DNA from: Anaerocolumna sp. AGMB13020
GTDB taxonomy: Bacteria > Bacillota > Clostridia > Lachnospirales > Lachnospiraceae
Assembly (NCBI RefSeq): GCF_033100115.1
Contig: NZ_CP136910.1
Span: 2,108,001 to 2,172,000, forward strand
Direction of reading: 5' to 3'
DNA: 64,000 bases
Positions 10,801 through 19,478 of the stretch are shown here, one piece after another; positions within the stretch are counted from its first letter, which is position 1; every line of letters begins with the position of its first letter. The position numbers were made by a program, and so were the translations under genes. The notes under the pieces were generated by a model. That model did not search any database, was not told the DNA's origin, and saw only the letters and a program-made list of their open reading frames with translations.

Positions 10801-11583
10801 AGTAATCCCCTTAAGGCCTTCCAGCTGGTTAGAATCACTGATCAGTGCGGCTTGATAAGCAGTGGGGCCATCCGCCTGCTGGCATATCAGAACCGCTTCC
10901 TCACACATACTATACAAATCGCTGACAATTCGGTTTAACATTGACATCAGTTCTTTCATCCAGTCAGCGGCTTTCATGTCTTCTGCTGATTCTACCTCAA
11001 AATTTTCCTTTAGCCTATCATACCATTCTTCCGGCCAGGGAGCACTCATGGAGAACTGATGGATATTTAAGATCAGGTCTTCAATTCCATCATCCGTCTT
11101 CCCTCCGCCAAAGCTTTCCGTAAATGCAAGAAAATCTTCCCTTCCTTCTTCGTAGCAGGCTTCCAGCAAATCCTCCAGCACATCTGATTTAATTAAGGTC
11201 AGTTCTGCCTCTTCTGCAATACGAAAGGAGGGGTCAATGGGCAGGGATTGAAAATTATCCCTTATTACAGAAAGACAGAAGCTGTGAATAGTCGTAATCT
11301 GAGCACTGTGCACCAGCGCGGCCTGTCTGTGAAGGTTCGCATTATCCGGGTCATGTAAGAGCTTATCCTCTATGGCCTTACGAATTCTCTCTTTCATTTC
11401 TGCCGCTGCTGCATTGGTAAAGGTAACGACCAGGAGCCTGTCAATATCAATGCCTTCTTCTGTAATACGGTTAATGATATGTTCAACTAATACTGCTGTC
11501 TTTCCGGAGCCTGCTGCTGCTGAGACCAGTAGGTTTTTATTCCTGGTTTCAATTACTTTCTTCTGTTCCCTGGTCCATTCCAT
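7843..11583 (-). CDS. addA: ATP-dependent helicase/nuclease subunit A
   Basis: The 1246-residue protein is the UvrD-type helicase and nuclease subunit of AddAB, which resects double-strand breaks and prepares 3' ends for RecA. Walker A is SAAAGSGKTAVLVEHI near the N-terminus, followed by VVTFTNAAAAEMKERI, VDEYQDSN and GDVKQSIYKFR, then the helicase motifs IMSIHKSKGLEFPIVF and RVLYVALTRAKEKL. The C-terminal RecB-type nuclease motif LVLVDYKSD is at ~1190. A longer frame starts with GTG at 11592, but AAGGAGGTG is spaced 8 nt from the ATG at 11581-11583, which gives the usual MEWTREQ start. It overlaps the end of addB by 35 nt, implying translational coupling. Length is normal. Confidence 0.96.
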   Translation of the reverse strand: MEWTREQKKVIETRNKNLLVSAAAGSGKTAVLVEHIINRITEEGIDIDRLLVVTFTNAAAAEMKERIRKAIEDKLLHDPDNANLHRQAALVHSAQITTIHSFCLSVIRDNFQSLPIDPSFRIAEEAELTLIKSDVLEDLLEACYEEGREDFLAFTESFGGGKTDDGIEDLILNIHQFSMSAPWPEEWYDRLKENFEVESAEDMKAADWMKELMSMLNRIVSDLYSMCEEAVLICQQADGPTAYQAALISDSNQLEGLKGITDYSEFGESIQGISFVRLSGKKEEGVDPGKKELVKSIRDRIKKAVSDIQGSYFFQGEAEMAADIAAMRSNAEVIIRLCKEFSAAYQKRKAEKNMVDFNDLEHLALSVLVKKEDGVTTPTQAADELAGFYKEVMVDEYQDSNLVQEIILESISGSRFGNPNRFMVGDVKQSIYKFRLADPSIFMDKYEKYPLLAEEETEKELNTEKSLEVDSQMEQNHNLRIDLHKNFRSRDVVINSINSVFQRIMTRKLGNIEYDKRAYLYPGAEFCSGDGISDSTELLLAVVTPAEAEAASENKKDEEAEEYTARELEALAVAARIKELVHPETGLLVQDKKTGALRRAVYGDIAILLRSMTGWADIFSDTLSGEGITAHTETQTGYFKTLEISTALNLLRTIDNPRQDIPFTAVLRSPMAGFTDGELADIRMIKKRVPMYEAARLYSSTKEDALTVKLDHFFKKLSSYRSAAVHLPIHELILHVLADTGYYNYAAAMPAGDKRKANLNMLVQQAIRFEGTSFSGLFHFIRYMERLDRYDVDFGEAKVTGEDDRSVRIMSIHKSKGLEFPIVFVAGMGKNFNTQDSRAKLLLHQDYGIGMDYIDLDLRIKEPTLIKKFIQKQLITESLGEELRVLYVALTRAKEKLILTAGVKDMKKLLEKYAMKAITPRDTLSYLELSAAASYLDWIMLSMIQQKGFEELLLSYGLPASCVGDDKLKVREYTYEMLLEREKEQQVVKEIKEDILLDRSEDAVYDENYKRDIKAYFEYKYPYQAEAGIHTKVTVSELKKMGQQEAEDLSEALPVLRTQQEEYPVPAFLKEIKEEKGADLGTLIHKVLELTPFESIYEEKDLTDHLDWLVKEKRLLPEERKLLDVGRISKLYQSELGQRLRIAETEGRLFKERQFIMGVKAKDINEELQSEELVLVQGVIDAYFMEEDELVLVDYKSDAYVTEEKLKSRYHIQLKHYQKALEQLTGKKVKESIIYSVWLNRQIIIE

Positions 11584-14500
11584 CAGCCGCACCTCCTTCT
11601 TTCTTCTTAATCCGCTCTATGATATCTTCTTTTTCAAGTGCCTTGAGCTTTCTGTAATCAAAACCGCCAAGTTTGGTGTCAAAGCCACAAACCTCTTTGT
11701 AGGGACAGTAATCGCAGGCCGTATTATTTCCAAGCTTATATGGTTTTACCTCTGTATTTCCTTTTAAGATACGGTTTCCCATATCTCCCACCATATTTCT
11801 GACATAGGAGATGAACAGCTTTAATTCCTCCGTATCCGCACCGGCAGAGCGTTTGGTAAGCTCTCCGTCCTTGTTGGTCTCTGCAGGTATAACATCCGAT
11901 TTCACACTGGGACGTATACCCTCCCCTTCTGTCTGAAAACTGTTATCCTGATGCTTTAGCATGTCATGGGAACTGTTAACAATGCCATTCATCTTAAGTG
12001 CCTTTAAGATGCTGTTCTCAATCTCCTCCGTCTTACCTACAAAGGGATCCTCCATATTGTAATACAGAATACCTGCCGGCATGACTTCCTTTCCGCTTCG
12101 TTCCTTCTGAAACAGCTCCAGGGCAGCCCCCAGATAGAAAGCCAGCTGTATCTGCAGTCCGTAATACAAGGAATTAAAGTCAAAGGAAGTACTTCCTGAT
12201 TTGTAATCCACTACCCTTAATAAGAGCCTGTCCTCTTCCTCATAGATATCCAGGCGGTCGATACGGCCCGTAAGATTAATGCTATCACCGGAAGGCAGCG
12301 GAATATGAAGTGCATCCAATAAAGTTCTGTCGGAGAAAAACAACTCAAAGGCCTCGGGCTCAAAATCTCCTTTTCGAATCTGCCTGCATACTGCCCACAG
12401 GGTTCTGTTTAGTATTCTCTTAGCTCTCCTTACCACTGCTTCATAACGCTTCGTACTTACGAATATATGATTGCCATACTCCTTAACCGCTTCTTCCACA
12501 CATTCGTCGCATAAGGTCTCACGAAAATCATCGGGTATGGTATGCCAGGTATATTGGCTTTGCTTTATCCTCCTGGAAAAGAGCTCCAGGGCTTCATGAA
12601 AGATATTACCGATATCCGGCGCACCTATCCGGTATTCTTCTCTTTCCTTTAACTCCAGACCATAAGCTGCAAAGTGAGCAAAGGCACAGGAAGCAAACTT
12701 CTCAAACCTGGTTACGCTGCCAAGGAGCTTTTCTCCATATAGCTCTCTGGCTGCCTGCCGCTGTAAACCTTTTTCCTCATTGATATAATAAACTGCTCTG
12801 ACCAATTGAAGCAGTTCTGCTCTCTTTTTTTGATGACTGAAATAATACTGAAAAAGCTCCTGCCATAACAGGTTGTCATTGCTTTCCGGAAATTGCTTCA
12901 GCCCTTTTATGAGATAATCAAATCCCTCATGAATACTTAGTATCTCCCTGACATCCTCCATCTCCCTATATTCTTCCCTTATCGTAAGCTCCGGAAAGAT
13001 CTTTCTGATATCGCTGATCAGATAGGCGGGCAGAAGCTTCTTTCCGTCTTCACTTAATTTACTGAAGGAAATAAAGAGCATATCTTTGGGTTTCGTAAGA
13101 TTGATATAGAGATAGAATCTCTCTGTATAAATTTCCTGCTGCCTGGTGGGGGCAAGTTCCAGCTTCTTTTCCTCTAAGACCTCTCTGTCGCTGTCTGTCA
13201 GAATAAGGCCCCTAGAGCTTTTCTTTGGAATACTGCCATCATTTACCCCAGCAAAAAACAGAACCTTAATATCCTTTAACCTGGTTCTTTCAATATCTCC
13301 GATTACAATCTGGTCGATACCGGGAGGAATTAAACCGACCTTTGCCTCCTTAAGTCCTGCCTCCAGCACCTGGGAAAACTCTCTGGCAGACATCTTCTCA
13401 TCCCCTAACAGCTCCACCAGCTTATCATATAGTTCGATAACTGTTCCATATATCTGGCGGTATTCCTTTTCTTCGGATAACTGTCCTCTTTCAAGAAATT
13501 CTTCTGCAAAGGTCTCCATCTGTCCCGGTACCTCTAAGATTACGCCCAGCTCGTACAGGGCTTTGGTATAATCTTTCACAGTGAGGCTTTTGTCCTTTAA
13601 AACCTGATACAGGGGAAGAATATACGCACAGATTTTCTCTCTTGCTTCATTAATCCTTGTAAGTTCACCTTCCTGCATCCCTCTGTAGATTCGTTTGAAG
13701 GGTTCCTCCCATCGTTTCTTTCCACGTATTCCAAGGGCGATGACGTAATTTTCCAGCAAATCCGTAGCATCACTGTCAATGCCGGTCAGGCCGGAGCGCA
13801 GAAATCCGAATACTCCCTCGTAACTGAAATTGTCGCATACAATTAACAAAGCACAGCGAATAAGCTCTACAAATGGATTGGACATAATACTCCGTTTACT
13901 GTCCAAGAAGAAAGGAATTCCCTCCTGTTCAAAACCACGCCGTAATTCTCTGCCATAGGAAGTGATATCTCCTGATACCACGGCTATATCCTGATACCGG
14001 TATTGCTTCTCCCTTACAAGTTCTTTGATTTTTCTGATGATTACATTTACTTCTTCCTGTATGTTAACCGCACCCTGAAGGATAATGCTTTCTGTTGCCT
14101 GGGTATAAGGTTTTATGCGATAACGAAAGATATTCTCCTCCAATGCGCCTAATGCCGGATTACCAAGATATCTCCTTGGCGTCCGCTCACCAAAGTCCTC
14201 CTCCATAAACCTTGGTTCATCTACCGGGATATTTTCTCCCTGAGCTATTTCTTTTAATTTATCTATGGTCTTTCGGCTTAGGTGAAAGAGTTTATACGGT
14301 GCATCCTTTTCAAGGTAATCAGCCTTTCCAAGAGTGACGGTAACCACTACACCTTTTGCATATTTCATCAACTGCGTTAACAGGCGGTACTGTGAGGGTG
14401 TAAAACCGGTAAAACCATCCAGGCAGACTATACTTCGCTTAATCAGCTCCGATCTTCCAATTGCAGGTATCAGCACCTCCAGAATCTCTTCTGCGGTTAT

Positions 14501-15022
14501 GTAGTTATCTTTTAGATACTCCTGAAAAGCTGCATAGACAAGCTTCACATCATGAAGTTTATCCTTTAGTCTCTCTTTTCCTTCAAGGCCTGCAGAAACC
14601 TTTTCCAAATCCTCTATGCTTATGCTGTATTGATATATTTCTGATATCAGGGATTTCAGCTCTTCTGCAAACCCCTGTTTGTTCACATCCTGGGAGAAGA
14701 ATTTTAGTTCTTCTTTTCTCTGGGCTACCAGCTTTCGAAGTACCATAGTCTTACCGGTATCCTCCAGAACCTTTCTGTCATCACTGCCGGTCTCATCAAA
14801 GATTCGGTAGGCCAGACGGTTAAAGCTTAAGATATCGATATTCATAGTACCTTTAAGAGGATGCATGGTTACAATATCCTTTTGTGTCTGCAGGGTAAAC
14901 TGCTCCGGTACCAAAACCAGATAATTGGTATCCGGATATGCCATGGACTTTTCGATAATCTCATGATTAAGTCGGTAGGATTTGCCGGAACCGGAACGTC
15001 CCATTATAAATTTTAACGACAT
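11549..15022 (-). CDS. addB: ATP-dependent helicase/nuclease subunit B
   Basis: The 1157-residue protein is the AddB subunit. It begins with MSLKFIMGRSGSGKSY (Walker A), has the inactivated helicase fold that in AddB scans for Chi, and ends in a RecB-type nuclease domain with VVDYKSG (~935). The four cysteines expected for the nuclease iron-sulfur cluster are visible: one in SCAFAHFA (~777) and three in ACDYCPYKEVC (~1097-1106). SD GGGGAAGAAGC precedes the ATG. It is the first gene of the addBA pair and overlaps addA. AddAB in place of RecBCD is normal for Clostridia. Confidence 0.96.
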   Translation of the reverse strand: MSLKFIMGRSGSGKSYRLNHEIIEKSMAYPDTNYLVLVPEQFTLQTQKDIVTMHPLKGTMNIDILSFNRLAYRIFDETGSDDRKVLEDTGKTMVLRKLVAQRKEELKFFSQDVNKQGFAEELKSLISEIYQYSISIEDLEKVSAGLEGKERLKDKLHDVKLVYAAFQEYLKDNYITAEEILEVLIPAIGRSELIKRSIVCLDGFTGFTPSQYRLLTQLMKYAKGVVVTVTLGKADYLEKDAPYKLFHLSRKTIDKLKEIAQGENIPVDEPRFMEEDFGERTPRRYLGNPALGALEENIFRYRIKPYTQATESIILQGAVNIQEEVNVIIRKIKELVREKQYRYQDIAVVSGDITSYGRELRRGFEQEGIPFFLDSKRSIMSNPFVELIRCALLIVCDNFSYEGVFGFLRSGLTGIDSDATDLLENYVIALGIRGKKRWEEPFKRIYRGMQEGELTRINEAREKICAYILPLYQVLKDKSLTVKDYTKALYELGVILEVPGQMETFAEEFLERGQLSEEKEYRQIYGTVIELYDKLVELLGDEKMSAREFSQVLEAGLKEAKVGLIPPGIDQIVIGDIERTRLKDIKVLFFAGVNDGSIPKKSSRGLILTDSDREVLEEKKLELAPTRQQEIYTERFYLYINLTKPKDMLFISFSKLSEDGKKLLPAYLISDIRKIFPELTIREEYREMEDVREILSIHEGFDYLIKGLKQFPESNDNLLWQELFQYYFSHQKKRAELLQLVRAVYYINEEKGLQRQAARELYGEKLLGSVTRFEKFASCAFAHFAAYGLELKEREEYRIGAPDIGNIFHEALELFSRRIKQSQYTWHTIPDDFRETLCDECVEEAVKEYGNHIFVSTKRYEAVVRRAKRILNRTLWAVCRQIRKGDFEPEAFELFFSDRTLLDALHIPLPSGDSINLTGRIDRLDIYEEEDRLLLRVVDYKSGSTSFDFNSLYYGLQIQLAFYLGAALELFQKERSGKEVMPAGILYYNMEDPFVGKTEEIENSILKALKMNGIVNSSHDMLKHQDNSFQTEGEGIRPSVKSDVIPAETNKDGELTKRSAGADTEELKLFISYVRNMVGDMGNRILKGNTEVKPYKLGNNTACDYCPYKEVCGFDTKLGGFDYRKLKALEKEDIIERIKKKEGGAADGMDQGTEESN

Positions 15023-15197
15023 GCTTCTTCCCCTTTCGCACTATTGAAGGTAATGAATGTATTATAACATGACTTTTACTTCAGTTAAATTGTATTCATA
15101 TTTTTTTCTTGCTTCTAATAAAATATATAAAGGATTTATGGAGGCAGCTAATGTCAAAGTTGCATAACATTAACCAGGAAAGGCACGGTGCTAGGAT

Positions 15198-15659
15198 ATG
15201 TCGAATACCAAAATAGTTGTTCTTCACTTAAAAGAAATCATATATACAGTTCTGTTTGCAGGCCTGGGGATACTATTGATTATTCTGCTTGTAGTTATGT
15301 TTATGAATAAGGGCGGGGACGACACAGATTCAACTACGGATGCCAAATACATACCCGGGGTATATAATTCCACTTTTGTTTTAAGTGATACCTCTCTTAA
15401 CCTTGAAGTAGTATTGGATAAGGACCATATTAATTCCATCCGGATCGTAAACATTGACGATGCAGTATCTACTTTTTATCCTCTGGTAGAACCTTCTTTG
15501 GAAAAAATAGCAGCACAGCTGTATGAAGGAACAGACATTGACAATATTGAAGTGACTGACAGCAGTAAATATACCGAGACATTTTTAGTTAACGCAATCA
15601 AAGCTACTTTAGCAAAAGCAGAAATTTCTGATAGTACAGAGCATTCTGATATTCAATGA
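15198..15659 (+). CDS. Membrane-anchored FMN_bind-like protein of unknown function
   Basis: The 153-residue protein has one transmembrane helix (~12-34, FAGLGILLIILLVVMFMNKG) and an extracytoplasmic domain. From ~48 on (YIPGVYNSTFVLSDTSLNLEV, INSIRIVNIDD, FLVNAIKATLAKAEI) it follows the strand-helix pattern of FMN_bind domains, which start with G-x-Y and end with a helix of the form xxAIxxALxKA. The S-G-A-T motif whose Thr carries covalent FMN is absent; the corresponding place reads VTDSSKYTETF. It may therefore be a non-flavinylated relative, and the resemblance is weak enough to be accidental. It is divergent from addB and ends in a strong terminator, so it is probably monocistronic. AGGA lies close to the ATG. 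Confidence 0.6.
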   Translation: MSNTKIVVLHLKEIIYTVLFAGLGILLIILLVVMFMNKGGDDTDSTTDAKYIPGVYNSTFVLSDTSLNLEVVLDKDHINSIRIVNIDDAVSTFYPLVEPSLEKIAAQLYEGTDIDNIEVTDSSKYTETFLVNAIKATLAKAEISDSTEHSDIQ

Positions 15660-15670
15660 CAGAGTACATA

Positions 15671-15722
15671 AAGGGGCTAGTGATACCGGACCATATCCGG
15701 TGACAGAAGCCCCTCTTTCTGT
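15671..15722 (+). terminator. Intrinsic terminator, possibly bidirectional
   Basis: GGGGCT (15673-15678) pairs with AGCCCC (15708-15713), with an inner ACCGGA/TCCGGT stem, followed by TCTTTCTGTTATTT on the plus strand. It lies between the convergent FMN_bind-like and degV genes and could serve both. Confidence 0.8.
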
Positions 15723-15754
15723 TATTTATACCGATGCAGTTATACACCTGTTTT

Positions 15755-16645
15755 TTACTTATTCTTTTTTTCCAGTTCCTTATAGGGAGATACTTCACTT
15801 AAGAAGATAATTCCGATAATGCCAGGTCCTGTATGGGCGCCTATAGCGCAGCCTACAAAGCTTTCCAGAAAGTTGGAGCAGCCATACTTTTCGGTAAGGA
15901 ACTCCTTCACTTCTGCTATGGTCTTTTTATCATCTCCATGTACCAGTCCTATGGTCTGCTCCCTAAGATCTTTTCCACGTTCACCAACAATATCGACTAT
16001 TCTTTTAATGGATTTACCTCTGCCTCTTACCTTCTCTATCGGTTTTAGGGCACCGCTGTCATCCACTTCAATAATTGGCTTTATATCAAGCAGCCCCCCC
16101 GCAATGGCTGAGGTTCTTGACAGTCTTCCACCTTTATACAGATATTCCAGTGTCTCTACCGTGAAGATATGTTCCATATTATTGCAATAGAAATCGATTG
16201 CCTCTAAAATAGTATTCTTTGGTACGTTATTTTCTGCCAGTAAAAGAGCTCTTTCTACTACCAGACCAAAACCCAGGGAGGCGCACTTAGAATCCACAAT
16301 TGTAAGATCAAAATCCGGATATTCCTCTAATAGCTCCTGTTTTGCTATATTGGCAGCATTGAAGGTGCCTGCAATTCCCGTTGAAAAACATATATAGATT
16401 ACTTCATCACCATTTTTTGCGTAGGTTTCAAAATGTTTATGAAACATAAAAGAATTGATATGATAGGTCTTAACATCTGTTCCGCTCTTTAAGATCTTAT
16501 AGAACTCCTCCGGAAATATTGTTTCTCCGTCAAAATAATCCTTTTCTTCTATGACCACCGGTGTGGGAATAACATGAAGATTGAATCTTTTTATTAAGGA
16601 ACCCGGTACATCCGAGGCGGAATCAGTGATTATTCTTAAAGCCAT
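15755..16645 (-). CDS. DegV family fatty-acid-binding protein
   Basis: The ~296-residue protein is a DegV/FakB-type protein, which holds a fatty acid for the kinase FakA in phospholipid synthesis. It starts with the family hallmark RIITDSASDVP and continues with ICFSTGIAGTFNAA and VDSKCASLGFGLVV; the ligand-binding Ser/Thr residues and ETLEYLYKGGRLSR are typical. The frame extends five codons further to 16660 (MGVSN), but the ATG at 16643-16645 has GGGTG eight nt upstream and gives the usual short N-terminus. Neither start has a strong SD. No fakA is nearby, which is common. Fatty-acid specificity cannot be read here. Confidence 0.9.
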   Translation of the reverse strand: MALRIITDSASDVPGSLIKRFNLHVIPTPVVIEEKDYFDGETIFPEEFYKILKSGTDVKTYHINSFMFHKHFETYAKNGDEVIYICFSTGIAGTFNAANIAKQELLEEYPDFDLTIVDSKCASLGFGLVVERALLLAENNVPKNTILEAIDFYCNNMEHIFTVETLEYLYKGGRLSRTSAIAGGLLDIKPIIEVDDSGALKPIEKVRGRGKSIKRIVDIVGERGKDLREQTIGLVHGDDKKTIAEVKEFLTEKYGCSNFLESFVGCAIGAHTGPGIIGIIFLSEVSPYKELEKKNK

Positions 16646-17015
16646 ATTGCTGACACCCATTGCTATGGAGTCTACTTAAAAATCCTTATAAAACTTTGAT
16701 TTAAAGAGTACTCCAGGCCAAAACACAAATGCTTGTCTGTATCCTGGCCTCACTGCCAGAAGCCGGAAGATAGGCAGCTGCAATTATCCTTTATCTTTAT
16801 TTCTTCCGGTATTTCGCCCCATAAATGCTCCTGCAAGGTTAATTTTAACCAGTTGCCTGCAGTGCCTCAGGGTCTTTTGTAGAATATATTTAAATGATCA
16901 GACCATCTCTAATTATGAGTACGATTCTATGAAACTCAATAGTCCTATAATTTAAGTTGTCTGCTCGTCAAAACTCAGAAAACATACAAGAGACCACCAT
17001 GTCAAATTCTAAGCT
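16646..17015. other. Gene-free leader region of degV
   Basis: About 370 bases upstream of degV and downstream of nadE hold no convincing gene. They contain short dyads: GGTTAATTTTAACC (16837-16850) and, on the minus strand, CTGCC/GGCAG and CCAGG/CCTGG pairs within ~16710-16780, so the degV transcript could have a structured leader. I could not match it to a known riboswitch class. Confidence 0.35.
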
Positions 17016-18944
17016 CTATTTGTCGAGGCTGTCCAGTTCCTTCATCCACAGGGATACGCTTGCATCACTGGGCATTCTTAAATCCCCTCTTGGTGATACT
17101 GCTACGGAACCTACTTTAGGACCGTCGGGCAGGCAGGAGCGTTTGAACTGCTGACTGAAGAAACGTCTGTAAAAGTTCTTCAACCATTTTAATATAATTT
17201 CCTCACTGTAATCCTGGTGGAAGGCCAACAGTGCAAGTCTGTATATTTTTCCTGGTGTGTATCCAAAACGAAGAACATAGTATAAAAAGAAATCATGAAG
17301 CTCATAAGGTCCCACCAGTTCTTCGGTCTTCTGTGCAATCTCGCCGTCTTTCGGCGGCAGCAGTTCCGGACTAACCGGCGTATCCAGGATATCAAACAGT
17401 ACCGTTCTTAAGGTTTCATTCTCCAGGGTCTGTGCATAATAAGCCACCAGATAACGAACCAGCGTCTTAGGCACAGAGGAATTAACCCCATACATAGACA
17501 TATGATCTCCATTGTAGGTAGCCCAGCCCAATGCCAGCTCTGACATATCCCCGGTACCGATAACCAGACCATTGTATTTGTTGGACAGATCCATGATTAC
17601 CTGGGTTCTTTCCCTTGCCTGCACATTCTCGTAGGTTATATCATGAACAGAGCTGTCATGTCCGATATCCCGAAAATGCAGATTTACTGCTTCCTGGATA
17701 GGAATTTCTAAAAATGTTGTTCCCAGTTCCTTTGCAAGGCTTACTGCATTCTGATAGGTTCTGTCAGTGGTACCAAAACAAGGCATGGTAACAGTTATAA
17801 TCCCCTTTCTGCTAAGGCCTAAAAGATCAAAAGCTTTGCAGACCACTAACAATGCAAGGGTAGAATCAAGTCCGCCGGAAATTGCAAGAACACTGGTTTT
17901 AAGACCTGTATGCTCCAGCCTTTTCTTTAACCCATAAGCTTGTATATTAAGTATCTCTTCACAGCGCCTGTCCCTGTCGTCTCTGTTGCTGGGGACAAAA
18001 GGAGCTTTATCTATATATCTGGTAAGGAGGGTTTCAGAAGCTGCCAGCTCTTTGCCGAAAGCAAACTCCACATAGGTGTAATCTTTTCTTTCCGCCACCT
18101 GATAGGTAGTCATTCTTCTACGCTCACTGATTAATTTCCCCATATCCAGTTCGGTGATGATCATTTCATTTACAAATCTTTTTGATTCTTTTACCATAGC
18201 CCCGTTTTCCGCTATCATATTATGCGCGCCGAATACAAGGTCGGTACTGGATTCACCTTCACCGGCAGAGGCATAGACATAGCCGCAGACCAGTTTTGCT
18301 GACTGCATCCTTATAAGATCTCTTCGATAGATATCTTTTCCGGTAGTCTCATCACTGGCAGAGGGATTCAGGATCACCGTGGCACCCGCCAGGCAGTGAT
18401 TTACACTGGGAGCAAGGGGCACCCAAAGATCTTCGCATATTTCAACCCCAACAGTAAGCTGTCTGAAATCAGATGCAGTAAACAGCAGATTGGCACCAAA
18501 AGGTACTGCTTCGTCATAAAAAATAAAATTCTCTGCAATATCCTGTCCGGGATTAAAATGTCTGGCTTCATAGAATTCAGAATAACCGGGAAGATTCTTC
18601 TTAGGCACTAATCCTAATAACCTGCCATTAAATATCACAGCTGCGGTATTAAAGAGCTTACCATTTCGTAATACCGGAAGTCCCAGGGTTATCAGCATTC
18701 TTCTGTTCTTTGTAAAATCAACAATACGTTTCAACTCAATGATTGCGTTATTTATCAAGGTATCCTGGAGAAATAGCTCACCGCAGGTATATCCGGTAAG
18801 ACAAAGCTCCGGTAGTAATAATATTTTAGCAGAAAGGCCGTCCGCCTCTTCAATTAGCTTACGAATCTGCTGTCCATTGTATTCACAGTCAGCGACCTTA
18901 ATATGCGGAGTGGCTGCGGCTACTTTCAGAAAACCGTCTTTCAT
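17016..18944 (-). CDS. nadE: Glutamine-dependent NAD+ synthetase
   Basis: The 642-residue protein joins an N-terminal nitrilase-type glutaminase to a C-terminal NAD synthetase, so it makes NAD+ from deamido-NAD+ and ATP with glutamine as nitrogen donor. The glutaminase triad is visible: E46 (LLLPELCLTGY), a Lys at 115-116 (LVPKKNLPGY) and C170 (GVEICEDLWVP). The synthetase PP-loop is ISGGLDSTLALL (~355), with IGTGDMSELALGWATYNGDH beyond. The length is as expected for the fused form. It is transcribed alone; a structured RNA gene with its own terminator lies upstream, so nadE needs a promoter within 18945-19200. Candidates there are weak. Confidence 0.95.
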   Translation of the reverse strand: MKDGFLKVAAATPHIKVADCEYNGQQIRKLIEEADGLSAKILLLPELCLTGYTCGELFLQDTLINNAIIELKRIVDFTKNRRMLITLGLPVLRNGKLFNTAAVIFNGRLLGLVPKKNLPGYSEFYEARHFNPGQDIAENFIFYDEAVPFGANLLFTASDFRQLTVGVEICEDLWVPLAPSVNHCLAGATVILNPSASDETTGKDIYRRDLIRMQSAKLVCGYVYASAGEGESSTDLVFGAHNMIAENGAMVKESKRFVNEMIITELDMGKLISERRRMTTYQVAERKDYTYVEFAFGKELAASETLLTRYIDKAPFVPSNRDDRDRRCEEILNIQAYGLKKRLEHTGLKTSVLAISGGLDSTLALLVVCKAFDLLGLSRKGIITVTMPCFGTTDRTYQNAVSLAKELGTTFLEIPIQEAVNLHFRDIGHDSSVHDITYENVQARERTQVIMDLSNKYNGLVIGTGDMSELALGWATYNGDHMSMYGVNSSVPKTLVRYLVAYYAQTLENETLRTVLFDILDTPVSPELLPPKDGEIAQKTEELVGPYELHDFFLYYVLRFGYTPGKIYRLALLAFHQDYSEEIILKWLKNFYRRFFSQQFKRSCLPDGPKVGSVAVSPRGDLRMPSDASVSLWMKELDSLDK

Positions 18945-19200
18945 AACTACCTCTCATTTCTGCGTTTTTCGCACTTTATTGTGTCAGATTACCCTGTCAG
19001 GCGATTACAAAAATCCACTCACTAAATGGGTTTAAATATATTGTTTCATAAATACATTGTATTAAAAACACTTTTACAATAATATAGCATAATAAATGTA
19101 TGTCAAAGCTCATCTACTCACATAAACAGAAATGCTTCCTAACCTTCATTCTATCAAAACTTCAGAATTATGTAAACATAAATTGCAATATAAAAGGTAC

Positions 19201-19421
19201 AAAAAAAGGCAGCTTTCGCTGCCCCTTTATCTTTTGTCAATACCCCGAAACGCCGTTTCCCGTATTTTGACTCCTAGCGCTAGCTAGGTGGGTTTCCGCA
19301 GGTAAGCCTCTGTCTTCCACTGCAAACGGTGGCCTGACATAATCTTACAAATTAGGAATCCCGTATTATCTGATGTAGGTTCAAAATAACAGGAGTGTCG
19401 TACATTCCAGGAATTTCTTAT
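19201..19421 (-). ncRNA. Structured small RNA with own promoter and terminator (6S RNA candidate)
   Basis: On the minus strand a promoter (19428-19456) is followed by ~220 nt without an open frame and by a textbook terminator, GGCAGC-TTTC-GCTGCC (19208-19223) plus seven T (19201-19207). The transcript folds: TATTTTGA near the 5' end pairs with TCAAAATA ~130 nt later, extended by CCTA/TAGG and by TCCTG/CGGGA. Inside are CCAC/GTGG and ATAAT/ATTAT hairpins. Before the terminator, TCAA..GAAAC pairs with GTTTC..TTGA. The conserved-looking core reads ACCTGCGGAAACCCACCT. Size, isolated location, long closing stem and this core make me favour the RNA polymerase-binding 6S RNA. I could not verify this, and the interior is more branched than the usual 6S rod. 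A different conserved RNA class is possible. Confidence 0.55.
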
Positions 19422-19427
19422 GAGCTT

Positions 19428-19456
19428 ATTATAACCCAGACTTTTATTTTTTTCAA
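19428..19456 (-). promoter_or_regulatory. Promoter of the structured RNA
   Basis: TTGAAA (19451-19456), a 17-bp spacer and a perfect TATAAT (19428-19433) on the minus strand predict transcription from about 19421. It is among the strongest promoters in the window, in keeping with an abundant RNA. Confidence 0.8.
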
Positions 19457-19478
19457 GGCTAAAATTGTGCTAATACTA

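Noticed and set aside
15671..18960. Operon nadE-degV
   Set aside because: Same strand, but ~370 bp apart with a potentially structured gap, so co-transcription is not supported.
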